Positions 10,301 through 21,858 of a stretch of DNA of 64,000 nt are shown here, in pieces. The translations under genes and the position numbers were made by a program. The DNA is taken from contig OX485808.1 of the NCBI GenBank assembly GCA_950295325.1, positions 44,286,527 through 44,350,526 of the forward strand. The letters run 5' to 3'. Position 1 is the stretch's first letter; each line of letters starts with the position of its first letter. The notes under the pieces are model-generated. The model was not told where the DNA came from, made no database searches, and saw only the letters and a list, made by a program, of their open reading frames with translations. This DNA comes from Polytrichum commune (taxonomy: Eukaryota; Streptophyta; Polytrichopsida; Polytrichales; Polytrichaceae).

Positions 10301-13300
10301 TCTGGAATTGACTCTTAAGCTAGCAATTGCAAATCAGAGTCCAAAATGAAGATCCTCTTATTCTTGAAAGTGATCACTAAGGCCTTTTAATTCTGATGTT
10401 AACTATTGAACCTAGAATGGTGTCTATATTCTGAGCACAAAGGCCAATCTCACCTTAATGGATGTCTTTTTGGTGTCTTAATGGCTGTTCCTAACTACAA
10501 GCCTTGCCATATATTGCTCAAATATAGGTGTTTGAACAAGAAGAGCGTCACATAAGGCCCCCACACACTTTGATTTTATGGCTCTTTTACTGATGGTGAA
10601 TTTTGTGGCGTTCGATTGACAGGCGCTTGCACAGATTAGGACAGTGCATTCGTTTGTAGGGGAACAAAAGGCGGTGCAAGCTTACTCGAATTCACTGCAG
10701 GGGACGTTAAAGCTTGGGTACCAAGGAGGGGCTGCTAAAGGTTTGGGAATGGGCATCACATACAGTGTGCTCTTTTGCTGCTGGGCGCTCCTGCTTTGGT
10801 ACGGTGGTGTTCTTGTCCGCAATGGCGAAGCGAATGGAGGAAAAGCACTCTCCACAATTTTTGCAGTCATCGTTGGAGGAATGTAAGTGACACAATAGTT
10901 TGAGCTTTTATAGTGGTGATTAGGGTGGTTAACAATAGGATCATTGATCGGAGGATTCGGAGTCGGAGTCTGAGGATGAAGTAAATGTGTGTTCTGTTTT
11001 GCCTACTTGATGATTTGATGTTCTCTCTCCTTGATTCCACGTGTGAAAATTAAGCGCTTAGTATAAATGTTAGGTATACAAGTGTTTGCAAGATCATTGA
11101 CATGGGTTGATGATGAATAGTGTGGGCCTTACCAAATTAGATTTATAGTGTACCAGAAATTTAAGATAAGGATCTATTGTTGTGAACTCATGAAGTATTG
11201 AGCATTGAGAATGTCGTGGAAGTCAGTTGCTGTTTCTTCCATGCAGATTGAGTGTTTTGGATGGCTCCTGGTCAAATGGCTTTATTGTTGCACGTGTGAT
11301 TTTATTTTCTATTTCATTGTAGTTCTTGATTATGTCCTCTTGATTTCTTTGTATTGAGTACATAACCCTAAAAGGATGACTTGATTCTCATTTTAGGGTT
11401 TACTGGTTATGAGATAGAGGTAAGTGTTGTTTGTACATTGATACTTAGAAGAATGCACTTTGCCCTTATATTGCAGCTCTTTAGGTCAAGCGATGCCAAA
11501 TGTGACCGCGTTTGCAAAGGCAAAAGCGGGAGCCTTCAAGATTTTCCAAATGATAGACCACAAACCCACGATCAACCTCGAGGTTGCAGGGGCAAAGGAG
11601 CTTTCATCAGTGCAGGGGAACATTGTGTTCAAGAATGTGGAGTTCAGCTACCCATCGAGGCCGGACGTTCTCATTTTCAGGGATTTCTCGCTCACAATTC
11701 CAGCGAGCAAGACGGTTGCCATTGTGGGTGGCAGTGGTTCTGGCAAGAGCACAGTAGTTTCTTTGATTGAACGGTTTTATGATCCAAGCAATGGTGAGAA
11801 AACACTTATGTTCTAGTATTTCCATAAAGCAAAATTGGTGCTGGTGCAAGATTGTTAGGTATGGTTTCACCAATTATGCGTGCCGAATCAGATTGGTGAT
11901 TTTGAATATGAACCATGACATTATGAATATCAGTCAAGCATACTGTTATTGAAATTCATGTTGACTCATGTTCATGAATCATGATTTTGTTGGAACATGA
12001 TCATGATTCATCAACAATTGATTCCAACGAATCAACTTTGCAGGTAGTGGTTGCTTTTCAACTCATGTTGTAATGAAGCTTCCAACTTAACTTGAAATTT
12101 TCAGGATTTGGAAATGTAAGTATCATTATTCTTTCTGCTTTCAGGTGAAGTGCTGTTGGATGGAACAAACATAAAGATGTTGAAGCTCAAGTGGCTTCGA
12201 GGACAGATTGGGCTTGTGAACCAAGAGCCTGCACTTTTTGCGACGACCATCAAGGAAAACATTCTGTATGGAAAACCAGATGCCACAGACATGGAGATTG
12301 AGGAGGCATGCAAAGCCTCCAACGCTCATATGTTTGTTTCCCAACTCCCAGAGGGCTATAACACGCAGGTAAGTACTCATCATGTTATATTCCCATACCT
12401 TTTGTCAGCCGAGGAGCTAACTCTCATTGACTTCCTTTCTCCAAGTTTTGCAATTTGATCACATCCTGACGATGCTAAGACGATGATGAAATCAATAGAG
12501 AACAAAATTACTTATGATTTTTTTGTTTTGTTATGCATCGTCAGGTGGGTGAGCGTGGGGTCCAAATGTCAGGCGGTCAAAAACAGCGCATAGCAATTGC
12601 TAGGGCGATCCTCAAGAACCCTACCATTCTTCTTTTGGATGAAGCCACAAGTGCGCTGGATGCAAGCTCTGAGCAGATTGTGCAACAAGCTCTCGACAAT
12701 GTGATGGTGGGTCGCACCACGATCGTGGTCGCGCATCGTCTCTCCACTATCCGCAAAGCCGATGCGATTGCTGTCGTGTCGAGTGGGGCCATAGTGGAAA
12801 TGGGCAACCACGACACCCTGTTGGCCAAGAATGGTGCCTACAGTTCTCTCGTCCGTCTTCAGGGCATGGCTCAAGCCAAAGATCAAGAAACCGTGCTCTC
12901 ACGTGGCAATTCCCGAAGGGATTCTGGCAGGTATGGCAAAGTTGCTTCTATCCACTTCAGTGAATTGTCTTAGCTCTCAACTGCCATCTTGAAGTAGAAG
13001 ACTTCCTTAAAATCCTAAATTCTTGAACCTTTGAAATTACGGGCTTCATGCTAGACAGCAATTTGCCTGAATCGTCTTAGCTCTTGAATGCCTTATTGAA
13101 AAATTGAAGACTTCTTTAAACCCTAACCCTAAACCCTTGAACCCTCAAAATTGAGGACCTCATGCTCAACAACAATTTGGGAGAATTGTCTTACATCTTG
13201 AATGCCTTCTTGAAACGTTGACTTCTTTAAACCCTAAACCCTAGACCCTTGAACCCTTGAAATTGAGGACTTTATGCCAGACAACAATTTGGCTGAATCG

Positions 13301-16300
13301 TCTTAGCTCTTGAACACCTTCTTCAAGTTGAGGACTTCTTTAAACCCTAACCCAAAAAGCCTTGAACCCTTGAAGGTGAGGACCTCATGCTTGACAATAA
13401 TTTGGCTGAACTGTCTTAGTTCTTGAACACCTTCTTGAAGTTGAGACTTTTTAAAGCCCTAATCCTAAAGCCTAGAACTCCTGAAATTTAGGACTTCATG
13501 CTAGACAAAAATTTGCTTGATCTTCCCGTTACTTCTTGACATTGGATCCTTGTTTCTGTTGCATGTTTGTTTAATGGCTATTTTTTGTTTAAAACACAGG
13601 CTGTCGATGTCGTTGATGTCAAAATCGGGGAGAAGGCTGAGCCGGCAACACAGCACGATGTCTGATGGCATGTCTGAAGGGTCGATCAGGAAGGAAGAAA
13701 ATGCACCTCCTCCCGCTGCAACCATGTGGCGACTTCTCAAAGTGAATAGACCTGAATGGGGCTATGGATTAGTGGGTGCCCTCGGCTCAATTTGCTCAGG
13801 TCTTATGAACCCTGGGTTTGCATTAGTAATCAGCAGCGTTTTGTATGCATATTATGACACCAACTACAAACAGATGCAAAAGGATGTCTCCAAGTATGCA
13901 TTGATCTTCGTCGGCCTTGGAGGAGCTGCCATTTTTGGCTACTTTGCCCAACACTTCTTCTTTGGAATCATGGGAGAGAATCTGGTGAAGCGCGTCCGGG
14001 AACTCATGTTTGCACGTAAGCTCCATCGCCTTGTATCGTTTAATTCATGTGGAATCAGTTTTTATGGGTTCGTATTCACATAAAGTTTGGTCAATAGGCT
14101 TCCATGTATGGATGTTGGCCCTATTGCTGCATGTTTATTTGCTTTCCATTTGTTTCTCGTTCTCAAATGGTGTCCGGTTGCTTATATCAGGTTGAGTATG
14201 TAACTCCAAGATCATTAAATTAGCTAGTCCATTATGTTTTGAATCTGCTTTTCATTTCATTCTCATTCTTGGTTGCTTCCTTTTGCTTACATTAAGGTAA
14301 GTGGGTCTAATTTAGTTACTTACCTTAATATTGGTTAACTATTTGAGTGGTGGGTGGTTATGTTCATATCTGAGAATGAACACCATAAAGACGTGTGTTT
14401 AAAAGAGGTTGGACTACATGCTCATAATTTGTTAACCATTGTAGGCTCAATAATCAACATAATTGGGGGGGAGGGGGGGGGACCTCTGTAGCCTTCTTGT
14501 GCCTCACTGTCAGTGGACTTTGATAATTCATGACAATTCAAGATTGGCTTTAAACTTTTCTGGAATTGATCCTGGCTTCTCCAGATACATTTGTGGACAC
14601 ACAGAAATTTCTACCTCATGAATCTGAGTAGTACAAGGTAGCAAAAAGTAACCAAATAAGGTTCATGTACCTTATGTTTAGAGTATGAGCTCTGTCTTTA
14701 GGAGCTATATGAGCTATCTGTCTTTATTTCCTTAGTGTGGGCTACTAGTTACTGTTATCTGCTAGTGTTGTTTGAAACTTGATGCATACAAGGATATATT
14801 TCCATTCAAATAATTGGGTGGTTTGTTTGTTTTATGGGTTGATCAGGCATTTTGACAAACGAAATCAGTTGGTTCGACAAGGATGAGAACAACAGTGGGC
14901 AAGTCTCGTCCCGCTTGTCAGCAGATGCCACCACTGTGAAGGGTGCCATAGGTGACCGTATTTCCTTGGTGGTGCAGAATTTCACTCTGTTGCTGGCAAC
15001 AGCAATTATCGGCTTTTCGTTGCAATGGAAGATGACCCTTGTCATCTTATCTACATTCCCACTGTTAGTAACTGCTTCAATTATTGAGGTAACAAGCCTG
15101 TCCCACATTTCTCGTTTGTTCTCATTCCCTTTTGTCTCTTATTCCCTGCCTATGTAAGGGCCACTTTACACTATGGCTGAGGCCTGTGACAGGAATTTGG
15201 GAAGGCCCTTGAAATTCGTCCGAAGGCTATATCATGGAATACTGAAATTGAAATTTGTGTGGTCACGTGCCTTCACGTGTAGTGTAAAGACGTGCAAAAC
15301 CAGGCTCTCAACTGAATGCTATTTGATTACTATACTATTCATGTGGGCCCTTCTACTCAATAAGCTATAATGAACAAAATGTTGTGAGGTTTTTGAGGGT
15401 TTGTGTTAGACCCACCTCTTTGAGGTGGGCTTGCTTCAAAATCCAATGGACCATGAAACATTACCCATATCCATGCCACATAGGAGTTTATGTAGGCATG
15501 TTATCCATTCAAACTCCCTTGTTCTTTTAGGCCCTCAAGCTCTAGTGTAAAGTGTCCCTCTGAAGTGTACACAATCCCAGCAACTACAATGCTCTAGCTA
15601 TTGTTAACTTGAATCATGGTTCCTTGCTAATAGAGACTTTGGTATTGTTGTTGGTGCAGCAAATGTTTTTGAAGGGATTCTCTGGAGACGTGGCATCAGC
15701 TCAGGCCAAAGCTAGCCAGGTGGCGGGCGAGGCTGTAAGCAACATTCGCACTGTGGCTGCCTTCAACGCTGAGAGTAAAGTGACCTCTCTTTTTGAGTAT
15801 GAGCTCCAAGCACCTTTAAAAAGGGGGTATCTCCGTGGACAGGTATAATCTACTTCGAGTTTGAACTAAAATTTTAATCCATTTTGTTGGTTTAAGAAAT
15901 CTCTTGTTGCAAGTATCTTCAGCTTTCTTAGTCAAATCTATTTAGATGTGGTGAAAAGTTGTACTGGAAAACCATGCCTCTGCCAATCACATCATTCTGT
16001 TTACCTTGAAAGTGGAGATGCCTGGTAAAATGGAAGGTTTTCTGGTTAGGTTGACTGGACACTTCGATGACACCAGTATAGTTTTTGAGGTAAATTGGGG
16101 ATTTAGGGTTTAGGTACTCAGCAAGTGATGGCGCCTGTCAGGCTTTGCAGCTGAATGAAAACTACGATGCATGTGGCATTTTCCAGGTTGCAGGTATGGC
16201 GTATGGGATTTCTCAGTTTTTCATGTTTAGTGCGTATGCGCTTGGGCTATGGTATGGTGCGAAGTTGGTGAAATCAGGAGAGGCGAAATTCAACAACGTC

Positions 16301-17745
16301 ATCAAGGTGTTCCTGGCTCTAATCATCGCCGCATTCGCAATCGCCGAGACTCTCGCACTTGCGCCCGACATTATGAAGGGAGGTCAAGCATTGGCATCCG
16401 TGTTTTTTGTTCTCGACCGCCGCACCGAAATTGAGTCAGACGATCCCAATGCTGAGGTTGTTGAAACCGTCACGGGCGACATCGAATTCAAGAACGTGTC
16501 TTTCACGTACCCGATGAGACCTGATGTCCCCATTTTCAAGGAATTGAACCTCAAGGTGAGGGCCGGAAAGTCGCTTGCCCTTGTGGGCTCGAGTGGTTCA
16601 GGAAAAAGCTCTGTGATTGCACTTATTGAGAGGTTTTACGACCCGGTGGTGGGCCGAATCCTCATTGACGGGAAAGATATCCGCAAGCTCAACCTAAAAA
16701 GCTTGCGCCGACGAATTGCACTTGTTTCACAAGAGCCCGCATTGTTTGCGACCTCAATCTATGAAAACATCTTGTACGGGCGTGAAGACGCGTCGGAGCA
16801 AGAGGTTCACGCGGCTGCTATGGCCGCCAACGCACACAATTTTATCAGCGCTCTGCCCAACAGCTACAACACCCAGGTTGGCGAACGGGGGGTCCAACTC
16901 TCCGGTGGTCAAAAACAACGTGTGGCAATTGCCAGAGCAGTGCTCAAAAACCCAGCCATTTTGCTTCTCGATGAGGCTACGAGTGCTCTTGATGCCGAGT
17001 CCGAAAAGATCGTCCAAGAGGCATTGGATAGACTAATGCAGGTGAGGATCTTTCTCTCCAAGCTTTTAAGTTTATGGTTTTGTCTGTAAGGTAGAAAGTG
17101 GGCCCAATTCGGTTACTTATCTAAATTTGACACCCTATATTCGAGCGGTGTGTGGTTGGGTGTGGATCTAAGATTCGACACCAAAAATGGATCATGTGTT
17201 TTAAAAGATATTCAACTGGATGCTCAAAATTTGCTACCTATCGTGGGCTGAGTAGCTAACATAATTGGGGAGACCTTTATGATCAATTGAGAAAGATGAT
17301 CTTCACTTTCATAATAAGGAAGATATTCTTATGAGCTCCGGAAATTACAAGGGAAATGGTTACAACCTTGACTTCATTTCATATCCTAAGAGAAGTGGGT
17401 GCAGAGCTAAAGTTGTCCGTCTGAGGCCCACTTACCAAACAGTATGAGAGTGTACCTCCAATTCTAGATAGACCGAAGTTATTGTTGTGCACACAATCTC
17501 AAGTATGTATTCTAGTGAAATCAAAAGCTTTCTAATTCATGGTATACTTTTTGGCATTTTCTTCCATTCAGGGACGTACATCTGTTGTCGTAGCACATAG
17601 GCTTTCAACAATTCGGAATGCAGACAGCATTGCTGTTATTCAGGAGGGCGTGATTATTGAGGAGGGCACACACAATGAACTTGTTGCCAAGTCTGATGGC
17701 GCATACACACGGCTCATCAGCTTGCAACAGTATAGCCAGATTTAA
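7391..17745 (+). CDS. ABCB19-like: ABCB-subfamily transporter (P-glycoprotein/MDR type), ABCB19-like, 13 predicted exons
   Basis: Predicted full-size ABC exporter of the plasma membrane, 1293 residues. The closest plant clade by motif reading is ABCB19/ABCB1, whose members export auxin. Exons: 7391-7783, 7973-8027, 9016-9191, 10006-10206, 10623-10882, 11477-11793, 12145-12368, 12545-12930, 13600-14015, 14847-15088, 15660-15842, 16187-17041, 17572-17745. All junctions are GT-AG and keep phase. TMD1 spans about residues 60-370. NBD1 has Walker [10 protein letters not shown] (446-454), signature MSGGQ (550-554), Walker B ILLLDE (570-575) and H606. TMD2 spans about 700-1010. NBD2 has Walker [10 protein letters not shown] (1085-1093), LSGGQ (1189-1193), ILLLDE (1209-1214) and H1245. 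The linker (about 630-690) is Ser/Arg-rich. The ATG at 7391 is the first in-frame Met, and the length fits the family (about 1250-1290). The weak point is the exon 1/2 junction, where three residues usual before YSLY are missing. The substrate is inferred from the family only. Confidence 0.93.
7948..7970. repeat. (GGAT)n tract at the 3' end of ABCB intron 1
   Basis: Five tandem GGAT-type units lie directly against the predicted acceptor (AG at 7971-7972), where a pyrimidine-rich tract would normally be. See the findings. Confidence 0.85.
8028..9015 (+). other. ABCB intron 2 with microsatellites and a tandem duplication
   Basis: This 988-base intron contains an (AT)n tract at 8332-8352, a (CTT)n tract at 8372-8399 and a direct duplication with a 232-base period (about 8470-8935). 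No exon-like frame is seen between exons 2 and 3. Confidence 0.75.
8470..8935. repeat. Two-copy tandem duplication, 232-bp period
   Basis: Copy 1 (about 8470-8703) and copy 2 (about 8704-8935) share CACTTTTGTCATGAC, TTGCTAAATCTTTTTGACGG, ACCGAGGGAGGAGG and CATTTGTCGCAGTG in the same order and spacing, with scattered substitutions. It lies entirely inside ABCB intron 2. Confidence 0.85.
10379..10561 (+). mobile_element. Partial TAAGGTAGAC-family MITE in ABCB intron 4
   Basis: About half of the family consensus is recognisable. It includes GTTAACTATTGAACCTAGAA, CTTTTTGGTGTC, CTCAAATATAGGTGTTTGAA and a terminal AAGGCCC. The left end is lost. Confidence 0.55.
12962..13518. repeat. Five-unit minisatellite (107-114 bp units) with telomere-like cores, ABCB intron 8
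   Basis: Units start at about 12962, 13069, 13183, 13295 and 13408, and each opens with GAATYGTCTTAG or a close variant. Units 2-4 carry TTTAAACCCTAACCC-type strings, i.e. the plant telomere repeat (CCCTAAA)n in short degenerate arrays. The array fills most of the 669-base intron 8 (12931-13599), beginning 31 bases after the donor. Confidence 0.9.
14292..14500 (-). mobile_element. Partial TAAGGTAGAC-family MITE in ABCB intron 9 (reverse)
   Basis: Begins AAGGTAAGTGGGTCTAATTT and runs through the family's TTTGAGTGGTG and TTGTTAACCATTG segments to a G-rich run near 14466-14480, where other copies have a short C/G run. Its terminus, read in the ABCB sense direction, is a consensus 5' splice site. 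Confidence 0.65.
17089..17436 (-). mobile_element. TAAGGTAGAC-family MITE in ABCB intron 12 (reverse)
   Basis: Near full-length copy starting AAGGTAGAAAGTGGGCCCAA and ending GAGGCCCACTTACC. It contains the family segments GGATCTAAGATTCGACACCA, CTTCACTTTCATAATAAGGA and AGAAGTGGGTGCAGAGCTA. It occupies most of the 530-base intron. Confidence 0.75.
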
Positions 17746-19465
17746 ATGCTCAAAAGCAGCTCCAATTTCCAACTCAAATTCCAGGCCATTTGGTTGAAGT
17801 TAAGCACTTCTTTCCAGTTACCGTCACCTGCTGACAGCAAATGCTTCAAGAAATTCTCCTCTTGCAGAATTACTGTGTGTTTGCACGCAAAATGTCTGTA
17901 ACCGGTACTTCGCAAGCAGGAGTAAACAAGTACGTTCAGGACATACTTTTACCTTCACAGTGGCAGTAATGCGCACATTAGCTCCCAATTTAAACGAGGA
18001 CATCTCAAGCAATTTAGCAGGAAAAAAAGACTACTTGATTTAACTTCAACACACGGATTCAAAGCAAGGTAGGAATCTGTTGAGGATGCCAAGAAATAAT
18101 AAGGAACAGCAGCATCTCGGGAAAGGTCCTGAATTATGAGCCTGTGTTAATGAGCTTTAAGCTCAAAAGATTCTCCTTTCTGGTAGGTTGTAGCGTAATT
18201 CAATCAATGGGGTACTGATTTTTATGCCGAGTCAAAAGGGTGTTTGGGTGAAACTGCCCCTCTTGTAAAGTAACTCTTTATATGAAAAGTTATTCCTGCA
18301 TGGGTGTTGCCGTGTTTGAAAATGTTTAAACTGTGTAATGGAAGCTGTTCCATCTTAAGGTTGATGAGGCTAATGTGGACACCTCCAACTCTGGAACTAT
18401 CCAGCCAATGGATTTGAGCATTAGAAGCTTCAGCAGGTTAGCATTTGCAAATGAGGACCAAAGAATTTGAAATTGATGAAATCAGAGGTGAGGAAGATAT
18501 TGATTCAGGCTCCAAAATAAAAAAAATCTCTACTTCCCGATGTGAGGAGAATGTATTTTAACTTTCAATGTTGTGCAAGTGGACAACATCGTTGACTACA
18601 ATGAATTTCTAAGTTGCGCCTGCATTTAGTAAACTTTGAGCTCTCTGCATTTTTGGTTGGTGGAATGTAAATGCCTTCAATATTGATAATGAATTTGCTT
18701 GTCTCCTATTTCTTTCAAACAAAAACTTCCACATCTTTTCAAATTCTAGCCTATTGTGGCCCTAGTGAAATGAAATGAAATGAGATAGATTTTAGAGTCT
18801 GAAAAGTGATAAGGTTTATGGGACTACAATTCCACGAAGATGTTAGACATGCAAAGTTCCTAGAGTATGGAGTGTAGTAGCCCCCACGAGATAGAGATGG
18901 TCCAATTGGAAGAAAGTCTAAGATACATGCGTTGTAAATGGTTACTTTTCCCAACTAGTCCACTTCTCCTAGGCTATCAAACATGCAATTAGTATGAGAT
19001 GGTTAGCAAATCCAAATTAGAGCCATAGCCACTAATCTGCATAATTTTCGAAGTTCGTATGAATACCATACTCATGACCAAAGTAAATATTCTCATGCTA
19101 ATTAAATGGTCATAAAAGTTCCCCTAATTATGTTGACTATAGAGTTTAGAATGATTAAAGTATAAGGACGTAGTCCAATCTCTTTTGAACACGTCTTTTT
19201 GGTCTGTTCATGAACCCCCACTTAACCACATACCGCTCAAATGTAGGTGTTTAATTAAGAGAATTAACCAAATTAGGCAGACTTACCTTAGGTGAGACAA
19301 CTCTTTGTGAAAAAAGTGGAAGATGCATCTGTTATTAAATTGCAGGTCAACTTACAAGCTCAAGACTATCTACAATGAAGAAGTAGAAGGAACTAATAAA
19401 TCCAACTACTCCCATTCTCTCACTGGTCACCTCCCAAATGATGGATTTGTAGTTCATAATATATA
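17746..19465. other. Region 3' of ABCB, UTR plus spacer
   Basis: The first several hundred bases probably include the ABCB 3' UTR. I cannot place a polyadenylation site with confidence. A TAAGGTAGAC-family MITE lies at 18939-19288. No protein-coding frame is supported. Confidence 0.5.
18939..19288 (+). mobile_element. TAAGGTAGAC-family MITE, intergenic copy
   Basis: Carries the family order CCACTTCTCCTAGG, GAGATGGTTAGCAAATCCAA, GGTCATAAAAGTTCCCC, AATTATGTTGACTATAGAG, AGTCCAATCTCTTTTGAACA, ACCACATACCGCTCAAATG and finally CAGACTTACCTTAGG. The left TIR is eroded. Confidence 0.7.
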
Positions 19466-20667
19466 CAGTCTAACCTTGATAATATCACACCATCCGTTTC
19501 ACTAGAAAGTGTGATATAAACAAGGTGTGACATATTTGATAATGTCACATTTTGAAGATTTGTGCATAATGTGATATTATCAAAAAAAAAAAAGGTAGAA
19601 AATCAAAATGAAATTACAATGTAAAAAAAAAAAAAAAAACAAACACAAGACTTCAATGTTTTTGAATGTAAAATATAATTCAAAATTGTGAATAACAACA
19701 TGAGCACATCACAATGTGTCATTGAGATCAGCCAATCACTAGCTTCCAATGTAGCAACAACAACAAAAACAACAACACAACGAAGAACACCTGCACTGCA
19801 TGAAGAAACACAAGCCTATGATAGAAAGTGTGCATTTAAATTCCAAATGAACAATGGTTCATTATATACAAGTGAGCTCGACCATGAGCTTGACTAACCT
19901 ACCTAGGAGACTGTTTCTACTTATGAGCTTGACTAACCTACCTAGAAGACTGTTTCTACTTATGAGCTTGACTAACCTACCTAGAAGATTGTTTCTACTT
20001 ATGAGCTTGACTAACTAATCTAGAAGATTGTTCCTAATTGAATGCCCACTTAGGATGAGCGGCTAACACTTATGATCTTACTAGATTCTCCTATGCGACT
20101 ATTGACTATAGAAACAGTGAAGACCGTGCCACATATCTTGAGATTTCTACATTGCAAACCAATTGAACTAATTTAGCTTAAGTCGACACTACTCTGTACC
20201 AGCTCAGCTAAACCGTAGAACTTAACATCCTAAATTACTTCACACAAGCTGAAACCCTCAAAGACACATAGGTGAACACATGTGACGGAAGGTGGGGTGC
20301 ATAGAGGCCAAGAAGTCTTGGCAGCGCCGTCAAAGACAACACCTTTGAGTGCCGTGTATAGACAGCACCGTTCAGGGTTGGTGCACAGAGGCGGCTCATG
20401 ACCCTTTGAATAACATTGCATTTATCACAGGGGTGGCTCATGACCCTTTTGGCTACTACAATATGTCCATCCAACCATCACATACAATCCATCCATATTT
20501 GATATTATCACATTTACACTACGGATTTTGGAAAAAAATAGTGACATTAACAAGGGTGATAGGGATAATAACGAGGGAGTTTTACACTAAGAAAATCGGT
20601 TTCAAACTTTTAGGTGACAGTATCAAGGTGTCCCATTAACAAGGGTGACATTATCAAGGTTAGACTG
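19466..20667. mobile_element. pogo/Emigrant-like TIR element with TA target duplication
   Basis: This 1202-bp element has 24-bp terminal inverted repeats with one mismatch, beginning CAGTCTAACCTTGATAAT, and TA on both sides (19464-19465 and 20668-20669). The TIR layout resembles plant pogo-type Lemi/Emigrant termini, which also start CAGT and duplicate TA. Subterminal GATAATRTCAC motifs recur near both ends. It has no transposase frame and contains a 39-bp tandem array (19884-20039). Confidence 0.8.
19884..20039. repeat. 39-bp tandem repeat, four units
   Basis: Units start at 19884, 19923, 19962 and 20001, each beginning ATGAGCTTGACTAAC. The last unit is the most diverged. It lies within the pogo-like element. 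Confidence 0.9.
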
Positions 20668-21088
20668 TAGTGAGGTGAAAATGACATCAATTTCCTGTCA
20701 CTTATTGCAGTTACCAGTGATAACACTAAGCCCAGTGATCAATTAGCTTGGAGTCATGCTTGTTGCACAACTATTACCATTGTCATTCCCACTTCAGAGA
20801 TTGTGTCAAAACTTGTGTGTCGAGATTGTAGAGGGTTGATGCTGAATATAGATTTGTTCACAAAAGCAAGGTATTCAAAACTTCCATGACATATTTTCAG
20901 ACTGAAGAAAACCTCTGGTCACTGGTTTGGTGAGTCCATGCTGCCCAAACCCCACAAGCTTGATGTGACATTTCCAAGCTAGAAAACGTGGCTGTCATGG
21001 TGTTTCTTTAGGAAACATTAAATAACTCGCTCCATTCGGAGTTACTCCTGCAAAAATTGCCAAAGGCTTCAGACAAAGAGATTAAAAG

Positions 21089-21480
21089 TAAGGTGGTTGG
21101 CCCTCAACTGATTACTTTTACCAACTAGCCCACTTCTCCTAGGATAGAAACACCAAATTAGTACGAGATGGTTAGCAAATTTAAATCAAGGCAAATTTAA
21201 ATCAAGGCCATAGCCACTTTCCTCATAATATTCAGAACTCATGAATATCTTATTCATTATCACAGTGACGATCCTTGTGCTCATTAAATGGTCATATAGG
21301 TCCCCCTGATTATGTTAACTATTGAACTTGGAATGGTGATCATATTTAAAGCATACAATTCAATCTCTTTTCAACACATGTTTCTTTGGTATCCATTCTT
21401 GGAGGCACATATAACCCTTACCACTCAAATATAGGTGTGCTAATAAGAAAAGCAACCATATAAGGGTTGTCTACCTTAAG
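21089..21480 (+). mobile_element. TAAGGTAGAC-family MITE, downstream of the AFG1-like gene (copy 1 of a tandem pair)
   Basis: Starts TAAGGTGGTTGGCCCTCAAC and ends GGTTGTCTACCTTAAG. It contains the family segments CCACTTCTCCTAGGATAG, GAGATGGTTAGCAAATTTAA, TTATGTTAACTATTGAACTT and CACTCAAATATAGGTGTGC. A short internal direct repeat (AAATTTAAATCAAGGC) is present. Confidence 0.75.
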
Positions 21481-21856
21481 TGGACTTAAAATGGAGAATT
21501 TTAGCTCTGCACCCACAACTCCTAGGATATTAAATACGAAATTAGTACAGGATGATGACTAGCCTATCCAAATTGAGGGTATAGCCATTAACCTCGTGAT
21601 TTTTGAGGCTCACATGCATGTCTGATTCAATATCAAAGTGAAGATTCTCATTCTCCTTAGATGATCATAGAGGTCCCCCAATAATGTTGAACTATTGAAC
21701 CTAGAATGGTGAACAATTGTTGAACATGGAGTCCAATCTCTTTTATCCACATGACATCTTTTTAGTGTCCGTTCTTAGATCCACACCTATCCACAAACTA
21801 CTCATATATAGGTGTCTAGTTAGGATAAATAACAAAATTGGGTCCACTTACCTGAC
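21475..21856 (+). mobile_element. TAAGGTAGAC-family MITE abutting the AFG1-like stop codon (copy 2)
   Basis: Lies immediately after the preceding copy, in the same orientation, and ends GTCCACTTACCTG. On the minus strand this end reads CAGGTAAGTGGAC, beginning a few bases past the AFG1-like stop (21859-21861). Confidence 0.75.
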
Positions 21857-21858
21857 TC

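Noticed and set aside
13080-13500. True interstitial telomere or chromosome end
   Set aside because: The CCCTAAA-like words are short, degenerate and embedded in a 110-bp unit within an intron, with genes continuing on both sides.
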